A stretch of 64,000 nucleotides of DNA from Paenibacillus_S vulneris (GCF_039543185.1 NZ_BAABJG010000055.1:372001-436000); one strand, 5' to 3'. Shown: positions 43,514-52,084, counted from the stretch's first letter. Program-made: numbers and translations. Notes: generated from the sequence alone by a model not told the origin.

Positions 43514-44188
43514 CTACGCAGTTTTACGTTTCCTTTTTCTTTTGTCATCTTTCACTTCTATATGCATCATATTTCTCAATACTCGAATAATCTCATTATG
43601 TATTAGTGCAACATTTTGATGTGTAGTCCCCAGAACAGATGCGATTTCCCTCATTGTTTTCTTCTCATAGTACAATTGATTTAATATGTATTTTTCCCTT
43701 TCGTTGGCTACAGGTATAAACTTATTTAAAATCTCATTGATTGTAGCGGCATTTTCTATTTCCGAATACTTTTTAATACTCTGTTCATCTCCAATTAAGT
43801 CATGGTAGGTCTCTTTATTGCCCTCTTCTATGTCTAATGTCTTATCCATGCTAACTTTTTTATACTTAGAATTCTTTTGATATTTTAATGTTCTCATATG
43901 TATTCGAAGTTCATTTAAGATAGTTGTATGCAACAGTGTAACATATTTATATCCCTTATTTGGATCATACAAGTTATATGCTTTTTGAGCTCCTATAAAT
44001 CCAATACTAAAAAGTTCCTCCTTGTCCATGTCCAAGTCATTCTTATACATTCGATTAACTATCTTCTTTATCAAAGGTATATTATTTATTAATAGCATCT
44101 CTTTTGCATCATTATCACCAGATTTAGCTTTAATGTATAATTCTTCATTGTTTAATGTATCGTTTCTTTTTACTTCATTCCAGATCAT
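43514..44188 (-). CDS. Phage sigma-70 family RNA polymerase sigma factor
   Basis: 224 aa from ATG 44188, 5 nt after AGAGGAG. Region 2: LINNIPLIKKIVNRMYK then EELFSIGFIGAQKAYNLYDPNKGYKY and a promoter-melting segment. Region 4: REKYILNQLYYEKKTMREIASVLGTTHQNVALI, a helix-turn-helix. Resembles the SigF/SigG/SigB architecture without region 1. It would redirect host RNA polymerase to a phage gene class, probably late genes outside this window. Confidence 0.85.
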   Translation of the reverse strand: MIWNEVKRNDTLNNEELYIKAKSGDNDAKEMLLINNIPLIKKIVNRMYKNDLDMDKEELFSIGFIGAQKAYNLYDPNKGYKYVTLLHTTILNELRIHMRTLKYQKNSKYKKVSMDKTLDIEEGNKETYHDLIGDEQSIKKYSEIENAATINEILNKFIPVANEREKYILNQLYYEKKTMREIASVLGTTHQNVALIHNEIIRVLRNMMHIEVKDDKRKRKRKTA

Positions 44189-44214
44189 ATGTACTCCTCT
44201 CATAAAATATTCAT

Positions 44215-44538
44215 TTATGATATGTATTGTTTGTAGTTTTCATTGTCCTTGAAGTATTCTTTTTCGTTTGCCGCTAGTCTTCTCAATGCGGTATCTAATG
44301 TCGTTATCAAGGTTTTGTATTGCATCAAATCATATTTTACACCTCTTCTTTCTCTTAACACACCTTGCATTTTTTTAGCTAACTGAATTCCACTTTCTAG
44401 AGTCAAATCAGCACTTTCAAACTCGTGATACAATTTAGAAACTTGTCTATCGTATAGGGTAACATCATGAAGGAGTTCTTCCTTTTTACTTTTCAACTCT
44501 TCAAGCATATTTTTTACTAATTTGCTGGCAGAACACAC
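44215..44538 (-). CDS. Coiled-coil phage protein
   Basis: 107 aa, GTG 44538 after GAGGTG. Almost wholly helical with heptads (LVKNMLEELKSKKEELLHDVTLYDR). No family recognised. Directly upstream of the sigma factor, so it could be its modulator; this is speculation from position. Confidence 0.55.
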   Translation of the reverse strand: MCSASKLVKNMLEELKSKKEELLHDVTLYDRQVSKLYHEFESADLTLESGIQLAKKMQGVLRERRGVKYDLMQYKTLITTLDTALRRLAANEKEYFKDNENYKQYIS

Positions 44539-44554
44539 TTTTCACACCTCACTA

Positions 44555-44595
44555 TTAAAAAATGGGATTAGCATATATTTCCTTTGCTAATCCCA
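44555..44595 (-). terminator. Terminator after thyX
   Basis: TGGGATTAGC (44563-44572) pairs with GCTAATCCCA (44586-44595); on the minus strand a T-rich run follows. Confidence 0.8.
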
Positions 44596-44646
44596 ATGAT
44601 AACACTGTTTATAATATTGTGTCAATATACCATTTTTTATTTTCTT

Positions 44647-45390
44647 CTATCTATATCCTTTTGAGATTTGTTCAATAAGAGTATTATAAAATCTAGGAAG
44701 ATATGGCTCAATCGATTTGACCATTTCAGTTACAACTGTTCCAATTTGTGGTTCAGCTTCTTTTCCATTAGGTGATAATTCTGATGATCTTTGACGTGCC
44801 ATGTGCCACAACGAACGTAGATTGATATAGAACACACTTTCCACTGCAGTATAAAATCCTAGTCTACGTCTTGCTTGCTGTCGTTTACCTCCATTCTTAA
44901 GAACTTCATAATATTTTAGAAGATCCCAAGCTACAACATCATGAAGAAATTCTTGTTTTTCTTGTTCTGTTTTAATGTCATCTGGAAATATAATAGTCAA
45001 TCCATGTTTAATATAATCCACATATCGCCCAGACTCATAGTTCTTTGAATTATGTCTATAACGATTTATTTCTGCTTCAATAGCGCGATCAAAAATGCAT
45101 TCAAAGTTAAAGCCAACAAGTTCAATTGGCTCACCATGCATCTGCTCAAATCCATATGTCTCTACAACCTTTGGTTTAGATGGGGTTTTATAATTTTTTT
45201 CAAATGCTTTTACAAGAATAGCATCCATTGAGTAACCTTCGAGTATTCCAACTGGCTGAGTAACACCAATAAGTTTAGCTTGTGGCTCAACACTGTAGAT
45301 CTTTAATTCCTTATTATCGTGTGTAAATACATATTCAAGCTTTTTATTCCATTTTTGCTGCGGTAGATGTTCTAGAGATAATTGAGTCAT
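44647..45390 (-). CDS. thyX: Flavin-dependent thymidylate synthase
   Basis: 247 aa, ATG 45390 with AAGGAG 6 nt upstream. The ThyX pattern is present: INRYRHNSKNYESGRYVDY, corresponding to the RHR-x7-S region in divergent form, then RQQARRRLGFYTAVESVF and INLRSLWHMARQRSS, the dUMP/FAD-binding Arg-rich helix. It makes dTMP from dUMP with FAD and methylene-tetrahydrofolate. The first Arg-His-Arg is altered to YRHN, so the assignment rests on the whole pattern. Confidence 0.8.
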   Translation of the reverse strand: MTQLSLEHLPQQKWNKKLEYVFTHDNKELKIYSVEPQAKLIGVTQPVGILEGYSMDAILVKAFEKNYKTPSKPKVVETYGFEQMHGEPIELVGFNFECIFDRAIEAEINRYRHNSKNYESGRYVDYIKHGLTIIFPDDIKTEQEKQEFLHDVVAWDLLKYYEVLKNGGKRQQARRRLGFYTAVESVFYINLRSLWHMARQRSSELSPNGKEAEPQIGTVVTEMVKSIEPYLPRFYNTLIEQISKGYR

Positions 45391-45420
45391 TTTTTACTCC
45401 TTTTGATGTTTGATAAGTAT

Positions 45421-45444
45421 AGGAGATACCTTATAGCATCTCCT
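45421..45444 (-). other. Intercistronic hairpin with Shine-Dalgarno-like stem
   Basis: AGGAGAT (45421-45427) pairs with ATCTCCT (45438-45444), 30 nt upstream of the thyX start. No T run. Confidence 0.5.
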
Positions 45445-45464
45445 AGTTATGTATTTATTCTTTG

Positions 45465-45644
45465 TTATTCATATTTCATATTTTTCTTATTAAAAATTAA
45501 TTTATCAATTGGATAGAAGAGAATCGCTCCAATTGCATTAGCGACAATTGTTTTAGTTAAATTATCTAGGGGCAAGAAATTAATGCAGAGATATAGTATA
45601 GGACTAGATAATTGCCACCTGATCATATATAGAAGCAGTTTCAT
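45465..45644 (-). CDS. Small two-helix membrane protein
   Basis: 59 aa, ATG 45644 with TAAGGAG 9 nt upstream. MIRWQLSSPILYLC then TIVANAIGAILFYPIDKLIF form two membrane segments. This N-terminal RWQLSTP-like pattern followed by ANLIGA-like residues is familiar from small proteins encoded near thymidylate genes of Bacillus phages. Confidence 0.7.
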   Translation of the reverse strand: MKLLLYMIRWQLSSPILYLCINFLPLDNLTKTIVANAIGAILFYPIDKLIFNKKNMKYE

Positions 45645-45647
45645 TTG

Positions 45648-46289
45648 TTAATTCTCCTTATCTACAATAAGGTGATCAAAAACCAATTTTGACCAGCTCT
45701 CTAGATTGTCATAACTTTTTTTCAATTCATCAATAGAGTAGAATCTACCCTCAAGTTTATCAGTCTCTTTTACTCTTACATCTGGATTATTTACATTTAC
45801 AATATAAACTATAGAAAGATGATCCCTACTTACTTCATTGGAGTTGTCATTAATCATTCCAGCTTGAATAACGTCTAATGATACTTCTTGGCCAATGTCT
45901 AACTCTTCGGCTAATTCACGATACAACGCACTTTCAATAGTATTGTAGTATGGCGAGTAATCTTCAGGGTTAATATGACCTCCCACACCTAGAGAAATTT
46001 TACCATGAAGTCTTGTTTCACCACTATTCATAAGTCTTCTAGTAGCAAAAAAAGTATCCTTATATTGAATCAGAATGTATGGAATAGGTTGTCTGAAATC
46101 AGTATTATACTCAACTAAATATCGGAACATAAAGCCACTATATTTGCTGATATGTTCTAATAATTCATCTGAGGATTCAGAATAACCTTCTTGCAAATTG
46201 AGAGATAGTAAGTCATCAGATGGGATTACAAGAACAGATTCGCTACCATATTTCTGTTTGAGTTCTTGTCTTAGTTTAGAATTATACAG
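45648..46289 (-). CDS. NUDIX-like hydrolase with probable CTG start
   Basis: 213 aa from CTG 46289, with AAAGGAG 8 nt before it. The first standard start, TTG 46196, lacks a ribosome site and would drop the conserved N-terminus KYGSESVLVIPSDDL seen in this family. The NUDIX box is GGHINPEDYSPYYNTIESALYRELAEELDI read across an insertion, with the REL-EEL core. Preceding KISLGVGGHI is typical of the phosphoesterase-like NUDIX branch. Located between nrdF and thyX, it may clean nucleotide pools. Confidence 0.78.
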   Translation of the reverse strand: MYNSKLRQELKQKYGSESVLVIPSDDLLSLNLQEGYSESSDELLEHISKYSGFMFRYLVEYNTDFRQPIPYILIQYKDTFFATRRLMNSGETRLHGKISLGVGGHINPEDYSPYYNTIESALYRELAEELDIGQEVSLDVIQAGMINDNSNEVSRDHLSIVYIVNVNNPDVRVKETDKLEGRFYSIDELKKSYDNLESWSKLVFDHLIVDKEN

Positions 46290-46310
46290 TTAAAACACTC
46301 CTTTAGCGAA

Positions 46311-47288
46311 TTATCTATTTTGTTCGACAAGTGCCGAAACATAATCAAAGTCCTCTTCTTTTAAAGATTCAACTTTAATCTTGGCATATCCATTTCCTTT
46401 TTGAGAAAAGAAGTCATGAGTACGTGTTTCAGTACTCAAGCCGTTTAACACTATTGGGTTTACTTCTTCGGTTGGAAAGTATACATCATATCCAAGATTC
46501 ATTAATGCTTTATTTGCATTATATCTAACGAATTTCTTTACATCTGAGGATAAACTTAATACATCATAAATTTCCTCAGTGTAGCGGCTTTCGATTTCAT
46601 ATAGTTGGCTTAACAAATCTATTGCAAATCCATACAAATTATTTCGATCTTCTTGGGTCATATTACTAATTAACTTTTGATATAACAACCCAACAAACAC
46701 ACCATGAATGGACTCATCACGGATAATTAGCGAAACAATTTCCCCAGAGTTTTTCATCTTTCCTTGTCCTGCTAATAAAAGTGGATAGTAAAAACCTGAA
46801 TAAAACATATAACTCTCTAGGAACACTGAAGCTATCATCGCTTGCGCTAATGAGTACTCATCAGTTATATTCTTATAATAATATTCAATCAAGCTAGATT
46901 TCTTCTGTAACCACTTATTTTGCTTAACCCAATCAAAAACTTCATCGATCTGCTTCTTATCAGTTAATGTCGTAAAGATAGTGCTATAACTTTTAGCATG
47001 AACTTGTTCCATTGCTGCCATAAATGTTAGTACTGCCTTATCTTGAAGGTCTTTTACATGCATGGACACTTGAGGCATACCTACTCCACCTTGCTCTGTA
47101 TCGAGCAAGGTTAAGCCACCTAGCACTTTCATATATACTTCTTTTTCACTTTCACTTAAATCTTCCCATGCCTTCTTATCCTTAGAAATGGGAATTTCTG
47201 TGTCGAGCCAAAATTGCTTTGTATTCTGGTCCCAAAACATACTTGCATAATCACTTGTGGCCTGATCCCAATTCACTGCCTCAATCAA
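46311..47288 (-). CDS. nrdF: Class Ib ribonucleotide reductase, beta subunit
   Basis: 325 aa, TTG 47288 after GGAGG. Metal ligands are visible: Glu in LTLLDTEQGG, Glu-x2-His in AMEQVHAKSY, Glu in IIRDESIHGVFVG. The tyrosyl-radical region and C-terminal Glu-Glu-Asp-Phe-Asp-Tyr segment match NrdF. It carries the dinuclear metal and radical for the NrdE subunit. Confidence 0.92.
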   Translation of the reverse strand: MIEAVNWDQATSDYASMFWDQNTKQFWLDTEIPISKDKKAWEDLSESEKEVYMKVLGGLTLLDTEQGGVGMPQVSMHVKDLQDKAVLTFMAAMEQVHAKSYSTIFTTLTDKKQIDEVFDWVKQNKWLQKKSSLIEYYYKNITDEYSLAQAMIASVFLESYMFYSGFYYPLLLAGQGKMKNSGEIVSLIIRDESIHGVFVGLLYQKLISNMTQEDRNNLYGFAIDLLSQLYEIESRYTEEIYDVLSLSSDVKKFVRYNANKALMNLGYDVYFPTEEVNPIVLNGLSTETRTHDFFSQKGNGYAKIKVESLKEEDFDYVSALVEQNR

Positions 47289-47311
47289 ATTATCTACCTC
47301 CGATATAAATT

Positions 47312-49414
47312 TTAAACAGAACAGCTTACACAGTCTTCAACATTATTAGTCATTTTTGTTCTTGTATAATACAGTGTGCGAAGGTTCTTCTTCCATGCGT
47401 AAATGTAATAGAGTGAAAGTTCACGAGTAGTAATTGTATCTTTTACATACAGGGTACATGAAATGCCTTGATCGATATGAGATTGTGCTGCAGCGTAAAC
47501 ATCGATCATTTTAAACATATCCATGTCATACGCTTCTTTAAAGAAGAAGAATGTTTGTTCATTTAGGAATGGCATTGGATAGTATGTATCACTATCTTTA
47601 TATGTTCTATGTTCAATTTTCTCTGTAATTGGAGCAATTGAAGCAGTTGAACTTTGCACATAACTGATTGAGCCTGTAGGAGCAATTGCAAGTCTATAAC
47701 TGTGTGCCAATCCATGTTCCTTAACAAGAAGTTTTAATTTGAGCCAATCTTCTTTTGAAGGTAATGCAATCCCCTCAAATAGGCTTACAACCTTATCACT
47801 CTTAGGAGAATAATCATTTTTTAGATATTGTTCAAAGTATTCGCCAGTCTCATACTTTGAACCTATAAATCCTTTAAAAATAAAACCAGTTTCCTGTGCA
47901 ATTTTCAAGGATTCTAGGATAGAGTAATAGTTTACAGCAGAGAAGAAAGCATGAACAAACTCAACAGCAAGCTTAGAATCATAAGCAATTTTATTTTTGG
48001 CTAAGTATCCATGAAGATTCATAGCACCAAGTCCCACGCTTTTCATTTCGTGATTAGCCTTTGCGATACTTGGAACTGCTTCGATGTTTGTCTTATTTGC
48101 TACAGTATCAAGCATTCGAATACCAGATGATACTGCTCCAGCAATATCTTTTTTCTCCATAACATTAACTATGTTTAATGAGCCAAGATTACATGAAATA
48201 TCTCTTTTGATAACATCATCTTCGTGATATTCATTAATGATAGATGTTTCAGATAGTTGTAGAATTTCGGTGCATAAGTTTGAAAACTTAACTTTACCTT
48301 CATTGTTTAATGGATGCTCTCTATTTGCATTATCTTCAAAAAAGAAATAAGGGTACCCACTTTCAACTTGCACCTGCGCAATCATCGTAAGTAAATCTCT
48401 AGCGTTAGTTTTTTTCTTTCTAATTTTAGGGTTGTCAACTAACTCATCATACACTTCAGAAATATTGATTTCGCTCATTTTCTTACCATACTCTTTTTCG
48501 ATACAGTATGATGAAAATAAGTACATATCATAATCTTTCTCGACTAATTCGAAAAATTTATCTGGCACTATTAAGCCAAGTGAAAGTGTTTTAATTCGTG
48601 CCTTCTCATCTGCATTAATTTTCTTAGTGGAGAGGAAATCTATAACATCTAAATGAAAGATATTTAACCATACAGCTCCTGCCCCATCTCTACTTCCGAG
48701 TTGATTGGCATAAGAAAAAGAATCTTCAAGCAACTTCATAACAGGAACTACGCCACTGCATCGATTGTCAATTCCTTTAATGGGATCTCCTAGTGGGCGT
48801 AGATCAGTTAAGTTGAAAGAAACACCTCCTCCTCTTTTGGACAACTGCAAAGCATTATTTATTGCATTAGCAATAGCATTCATCGAATCATCAACCATAA
48901 GCAAGAAGCAACTAACAAGTTCACCCCTTCTTTTACGTCCTGCCGAAAGAAACGTAGGTGTTGCTGGTTGATATTTTCCGTCAATCAAATCCTTAACAAA
49001 CTTCTTAGCCCTTGTGATATCCCCATCTGCTAAGAACAACGCATTAATTGCTACTCTATCCTCATAACGCTCAAGGATTTTCTTATCATCAGATGTTTTT
49101 AGAGCGTAATTGTTGTAAAACTTAAATGCGCTCATAAAAGAAGGAAAACGGAACTTTTTTGCATAAGCTATTTTAAAAACTTCCTTAATTTCATTGAAAG
49201 AGTATTTATCTAAAAACTCACTCTCGTAATATTCATTTTCAATTAAATAGTCAAGTTTTTCTTTTAAATCATGAAAAAATACTGTATTCTGATTAATGTA
49301 ATCTACGAAGTAACTTTTAACAGCTTCTTTATCTTTGTCAAATTGAAACTGTCCATTTTCACTCCTCAACATAATCTCATTGTTAAGCTGAATCCACTTA
49401 GGAATACTAGACAA
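47312..49414 (-). CDS. nrdE: Class Ib ribonucleotide reductase, alpha subunit
   Basis: 700 aa, TTG 49414, overlapping the end of nrdI by 8 nt. Active-site features: first Cys in GELVSCFLLMVDDSMNAI, radical/disulfide region around FSNLCTEIL, and the C-terminal YYTRTKMTNN plus CVSC redox pair. It lacks the ATP-cone, as expected of NrdE, and carries no intein or intron, unlike the SPbeta relative. Reduces ribonucleoside diphosphates for phage DNA synthesis. Confidence 0.93.
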   Translation of the reverse strand: MSSIPKWIQLNNEIMLRSENGQFQFDKDKEAVKSYFVDYINQNTVFFHDLKEKLDYLIENEYYESEFLDKYSFNEIKEVFKIAYAKKFRFPSFMSAFKFYNNYALKTSDDKKILERYEDRVAINALFLADGDITRAKKFVKDLIDGKYQPATPTFLSAGRKRRGELVSCFLLMVDDSMNAIANAINNALQLSKRGGGVSFNLTDLRPLGDPIKGIDNRCSGVVPVMKLLEDSFSYANQLGSRDGAGAVWLNIFHLDVIDFLSTKKINADEKARIKTLSLGLIVPDKFFELVEKDYDMYLFSSYCIEKEYGKKMSEINISEVYDELVDNPKIRKKKTNARDLLTMIAQVQVESGYPYFFFEDNANREHPLNNEGKVKFSNLCTEILQLSETSIINEYHEDDVIKRDISCNLGSLNIVNVMEKKDIAGAVSSGIRMLDTVANKTNIEAVPSIAKANHEMKSVGLGAMNLHGYLAKNKIAYDSKLAVEFVHAFFSAVNYYSILESLKIAQETGFIFKGFIGSKYETGEYFEQYLKNDYSPKSDKVVSLFEGIALPSKEDWLKLKLLVKEHGLAHSYRLAIAPTGSISYVQSSTASIAPITEKIEHRTYKDSDTYYPMPFLNEQTFFFFKEAYDMDMFKMIDVYAAAQSHIDQGISCTLYVKDTITTRELSLYYIYAWKKNLRTLYYTRTKMTNNVEDCVSCSV

Positions 49415-49760
49415 ACTTTTTTACCTCCTGAATAAAGCGATTTATGTCTGTAACTGTGCCACTTAACTCAAATTTACAAATTACTGGAACATTGTATTTA
49501 TTTGAAATAATATCTGCAGCCAAAGCAAAACTTTTTCCCCAATTCTTATTTCCGCTTGAAGCAACACCTTTCAAATATGAGTAGTTATTATCAAGAAATT
49601 TGAGTGTTGATTCTGGAACTTGACCCATCCCTGTTGTATAAGTAATTAAGATATACGATTCTCTTACTTCCATTTCATTATGTATTTTTACATTCCTAAT
49701 ATTTAATTTATTAATAAATCTTTCAACATTTCTTGTTTTACTGTCATACACTATAAGCAA
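49407..49760 (-). CDS. nrdI: Flavodoxin-like NrdI
   Basis: 117 aa, TTG 49760. NrdI pattern: IVYDSKTRNVERFINKL (FMN phosphate loop), YILITYTTGMGQVP and GVASSGNKNWG. NrdI supplies the oxidant for assembling the dimanganese-tyrosyl cofactor of NrdF. First gene of nrdI-nrdE-nrdF. Confidence 0.88.
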   Translation of the reverse strand: MLIVYDSKTRNVERFINKLNIRNVKIHNEMEVRESYILITYTTGMGQVPESTLKFLDNNYSYLKGVASSGNKNWGKSFALAADIISNKYNVPVICKFELSGTVTDINRFIQEVKKFV

Positions 49761-49825
49761 ATAGATGCACTCTTTTCTACTAAAATAACTATTTCATCTT
49801 TAAATCCTTAACAGTTGCATTATAA

Positions 49826-49984
49826 TTAGTCGATTGGAGGACGATTCTCTTCCAGCGCACGAATAGCCTCGTATAGAATTTCTATTGCTTCATCAGTAGA
49901 AATATCGAATGCCTTTGAGATTTCCAAAGCACCAGTATTTTTATTTTCTCCAATGAAAATTAAAGAGCCCTCGATTGTTTTCAA
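49826..49984 (-). CDS. Small phage protein
   Basis: 52 aa from TTG 49984 (AAGGGAG 8 nt upstream); ATG 50002 would overlap that site. Reads KTIEGSLIFIGENKNTG then EISTD-type helices (DEAIEILYEAIRALEENRP). No family recognised. Confidence 0.6.
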   Translation of the reverse strand: MKTIEGSLIFIGENKNTGALEISKAFDISTDEAIEILYEAIRALEENRPPID

Positions 49985-50044
49985 ATTCTCAACTCCCTTC
50001 ATTCCAATAATATCATACCCTTCAATATTATATTTTTTATCTAC

Positions 50045-50203
50045 CTATTCATCGTCTTCTGGATTCTCATACATCTCATATGCATCTCCATATCCTTGCC
50101 AATTATCCACTCCACACGCTTCGAGACAATCCAAGAAATACTCTCTATCGAGCAACCTTTCGTATTCTGCTTTAGATATTGTAACTGTTTCAGTTGTAGA
50201 CAA
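50045..50203 (-). CDS. Small conserved phage protein
   Basis: 52 aa from TTG 50203, 6 nt after GGAGGT. TVTISKAEYERLLDREYFLD then LEACGVDNWQGYGDAYEM, a pattern common in small proteins of Firmicutes phages (ending VDNWEGYD or similar). Function unknown. Confidence 0.75.
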   Translation of the reverse strand: MSTTETVTISKAEYERLLDREYFLDCLEACGVDNWQGYGDAYEMYENPEDDE

Positions 50204-50280
50204 TTGAATACCTCCCTATTATTTTAAGTTAGCAGAAATGTTACATTAAAATTTAGATCCCAATTTCATAAAGGCATCTT

Positions 50281-50439
50281 TCAAATTGCAGCCTGCTCTA
50301 CATTGAATTTGTCTGTATTTTGAATCGTACAGTTGATCACAGAATTTTTAACTTTCCAATGAGTTATTCTCCATGTTAGCTCTGCTATAAAGGAAGCACT
50401 ACCTGTAAGAAGAAATAAATAAATTAGAAACTCCAGCAT
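50281..50439 (-). CDS. Small membrane protein
   Basis: 52 aa from ATG 50439, with AAGGAGGTG 6 nt upstream. One N-terminal transmembrane helix (LEFLIYLFLLTGSASFIA), then a short polar tail. Confidence 0.62.
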   Translation of the reverse strand: MLEFLIYLFLLTGSASFIAELTWRITHWKVKNSVINCTIQNTDKFNVEQAAI

Positions 50440-50453
50440 ATTTTCACCTCCTT

Positions 50454-50471
50454 ATAAAAGAACTGTTTTAT
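50454..50471 (-). repeat. Leader palindrome copy
   Basis: ATAAAA-gaactg-TTTTAT, directly upstream of the AAGGAGG site of the 50281 gene. Confidence 0.7.
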
Positions 50472-50475
50472 TCCT

Positions 50476-50769
50476 TCAATCTAATTTCGCAATTTCTCGT
50501 TCCAAGATATCATGCATTTCTTCTGGTTCTAGGTTCTGTGTGATTCTCCAGTTAAGAAAGGTCTGAACTATCTGCTCAAATTTTTCATAGGCATAATCGT
50601 TGTAAACAAAATCTTGTTCTTGTTCAATAATTTGTTTTGCGGTATCCAACCCTTGGATATAGTAGTATTTGCCTCCATCGGAGATATCGTTGCTCAACTT
50701 ATGCTTTTCAATAAGTAGATCGATAGATTCTAATAGGTCGTCATAAGTTTTCTTAGTCTTTTCTTCCAA
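50476..50769 (-). CDS. Hypothetical helical phage protein
   Basis: 97 aa, TTG 50769 after GGAGGT. Helical and acidic (YDDLLESIDLLIEKHKL, PEEMHDILEREIAKLD). No family recognised. Confidence 0.6.
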   Translation of the reverse strand: MEEKTKKTYDDLLESIDLLIEKHKLSNDISDGGKYYYIQGLDTAKQIIEQEQDFVYNDYAYEKFEQIVQTFLNWRITQNLEPEEMHDILEREIAKLD

Positions 50770-50903
50770 TTTTAATTACCTCCATACAATAATATATTGT
50801 TAATTTTAATATCTTTTATAATATAACTGACTTGGAGAAGAGGAATTTTTTCTCCTCCTCATGCATATCCTATTACCTATATAAATTTTAGGAGATGACT
50901 GAC

Positions 50904-51050
50904 TTGGAGAAAATTTATAACATGGTCAACAGACAGAATGGTGTCCACATAAAATGCACTGAAAAATATCTAATTGATTGGGTAATACGTGGTTTTGAAG
51001 TTGAAGATTATTACATGGGAAACATGTCGATAGAATTTGAAGAAGATTAA
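50904..51050 (+). CDS. Small plus-strand phage protein
   Basis: 48 aa from TTG 50904 (AGGAG 9 nt upstream); ATG 50895 touches that site. Contains a short helical stretch (LEKIYNMVNRQNG) and an acidic tail ending EFEED. It is an isolated plus-strand gene in a minus-strand region; the stop runs into a terminator (GAAGAAG-ATTAACC-TCTTCTTC then T6). CTGACTTGGAGAA occurs both at its start (50899) and at 50828. Confidence 0.5.
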   Translation: MEKIYNMVNRQNGVHIKCTEKYLIDWVIRGFEVEDYYMGNMSIEFEED

Positions 51051-51083
51051 CCTCTTCTTCTTTTTTATATCCAATAAATGATT

Positions 51084-51314
51084 TTATTCCACTTCTTCTT
51101 CCTCATATGCATCTTCATCAATTTCTACAAAGCGTTTTGTTCCATCGTTCAGATAACCAAAAAACATTTCTACTGGCCTTACCCAATAGCATCTTTGCTT
51201 ATCATAGTAGATAACCAAACCTTCTTGTGTCTCAGTATGAGTTGCCATCCTAGAAATTGTATAGATGCCTCTTTTATAATGTTTATACTTTTGACCACAA
51301 GTTACTTCATACAT
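51084..51314 (-). CDS. DUF1653-like protein
   Basis: 76 aa, ATG 51314 with GGAGG upstream. YKHYKRGIYTISRMATHTETQEGLVIYYD then WVRPVEMFFGYL is the DUF1653 pattern. Acidic Glu-rich tail. Function unknown. Confidence 0.72.
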   Translation of the reverse strand: MYEVTCGQKYKHYKRGIYTISRMATHTETQEGLVIYYDKQRCYWVRPVEMFFGYLNDGTKRFVEIDEDAYEEEEVE

Positions 51315-51346
51315 GTAGCAACCTCCTCTTCAAGATTAATATCTTT

Positions 51347-51619
51347 TTAAAACAATTCGATTTGCTCATTGACCATAGTTAATTCATAAAACTTCTCAAA
51401 ATTATCTAATCTGAAATAATCAATTGTACTATTAGGAAAAAGAACCTTATATCGTATATCATTTTTAATTGCAATCAATCCAACTACTTCTGGCAAACCG
51501 CCATTCGATTTAAAATTGCTTCGAATAGCCCAAAGCAACTCACTGTGCTCATAGTCATCTGATACTTTTCTGTTTAACATAGGATGTTTAGGTTTTACAT
51601 ACACTTTATTTTCTTGCAA
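51347..51619 (-). CDS. Hypothetical phage protein
   Basis: 90 aa, TTG 51619 after AAAGGGG. A small alpha/beta protein (LIAIKNDIRYKVLFPNS). No family recognised. Confidence 0.58.
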   Translation of the reverse strand: MQENKVYVKPKHPMLNRKVSDDYEHSELLWAIRSNFKSNGGLPEVVGLIAIKNDIRYKVLFPNSTIDYFRLDNFEKFYELTMVNEQIELF

Positions 51620-51637
51620 GATCCAATCCCCTTTCCA

Positions 51638-51655
51638 TTAAAATGGCTCTTTTAT
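51638..51655 (-). repeat. Leader palindrome copy
   Basis: TTAAAA-tggctc-TTTTAT, overlapping the stop codon of the 51652 gene, upstream of the GGGG site of the next gene. Confidence 0.65.
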
Positions 51656-52059
51656 TGTAATATTACTTTTTCTATGGCTTCCCTTAGACTATCGTGAGAG
51701 GTGTAATCGAATTTCTTCCCTTTCCTTGTATAAGAAGATGCTCGAATTAATATTTCTTCTCTAAATGCCTTCTTTGCATTCTCACTTATCCCAATACTGT
51801 TTTCAATTTTCCTCATGAGCGCTTCGTCTGGATCATGAGACTCTTCATTAATCAATACTTTCTGCCAGTTACAGTATGCTTCAATATGAACCAGATAATT
51901 TTCAAATAAATTCTGCGCCTCCTTATCCATAAAATGAGTCTTGAAGTATTTGATAACAATTGAGAGATCGTCAAGTTCTGATTCAATTTCGGCTAATTGT
52001 TCTCTTAGTGCTTGTTCCCTTTTAATTAATTCTTTATATGTTTGTAATATAACGACCAT
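51652..52059 (-). CDS. Coiled-coil phage protein, start uncertain
   Basis: 135 aa if ATG 52059 is used, but this codon directly abuts GGGGGG. ATA 52050 lies 9 nt from that site. N-terminal coiled coil (YKELIKREQALREQLAEIESEL). No family recognised. Confidence 0.58.
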   Translation of the reverse strand: MVVILQTYKELIKREQALREQLAEIESELDDLSIVIKYFKTHFMDKEAQNLFENYLVHIEAYCNWQKVLINEESHDPDEALMRKIENSIGISENAKKAFREEILIRASSYTRKGKKFDYTSHDSLREAIEKVILQ

Positions 52060-52065
52060 CCCCCC

Positions 52066-52084
52066 ATAAAAAATGCAAATTTAT
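52066..52084 (-). repeat. Degenerate leader palindrome copy
   Basis: ATAAAA then ATTTAT with a 7-nt gap; weaker than the others. Confidence 0.35.

Noticed and set aside
44215..44538. Anti-sigma factor next to the phage sigma gene
   Set aside because: Only position and coiled coil support it; no known anti-sigma motif is visible.
47312..49414. Intein or group I intron in nrdE, as in SPbeta
   Set aside because: The frame is a continuous 700 codons of normal family length with no splicing motifs.
50797..50822. Promoter TTGTTA to TATAAT before the plus-strand mini-gene
   Set aside because: The spacer is only 14 bp, too short for a SigA promoter; only the -10 is convincing.
51073..51088. AATAAA-TGAT-TTTATT as another leader palindrome
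   Set aside because: The gap between arms is wrong and it lies downstream of a terminator rather than before a ribosome site.
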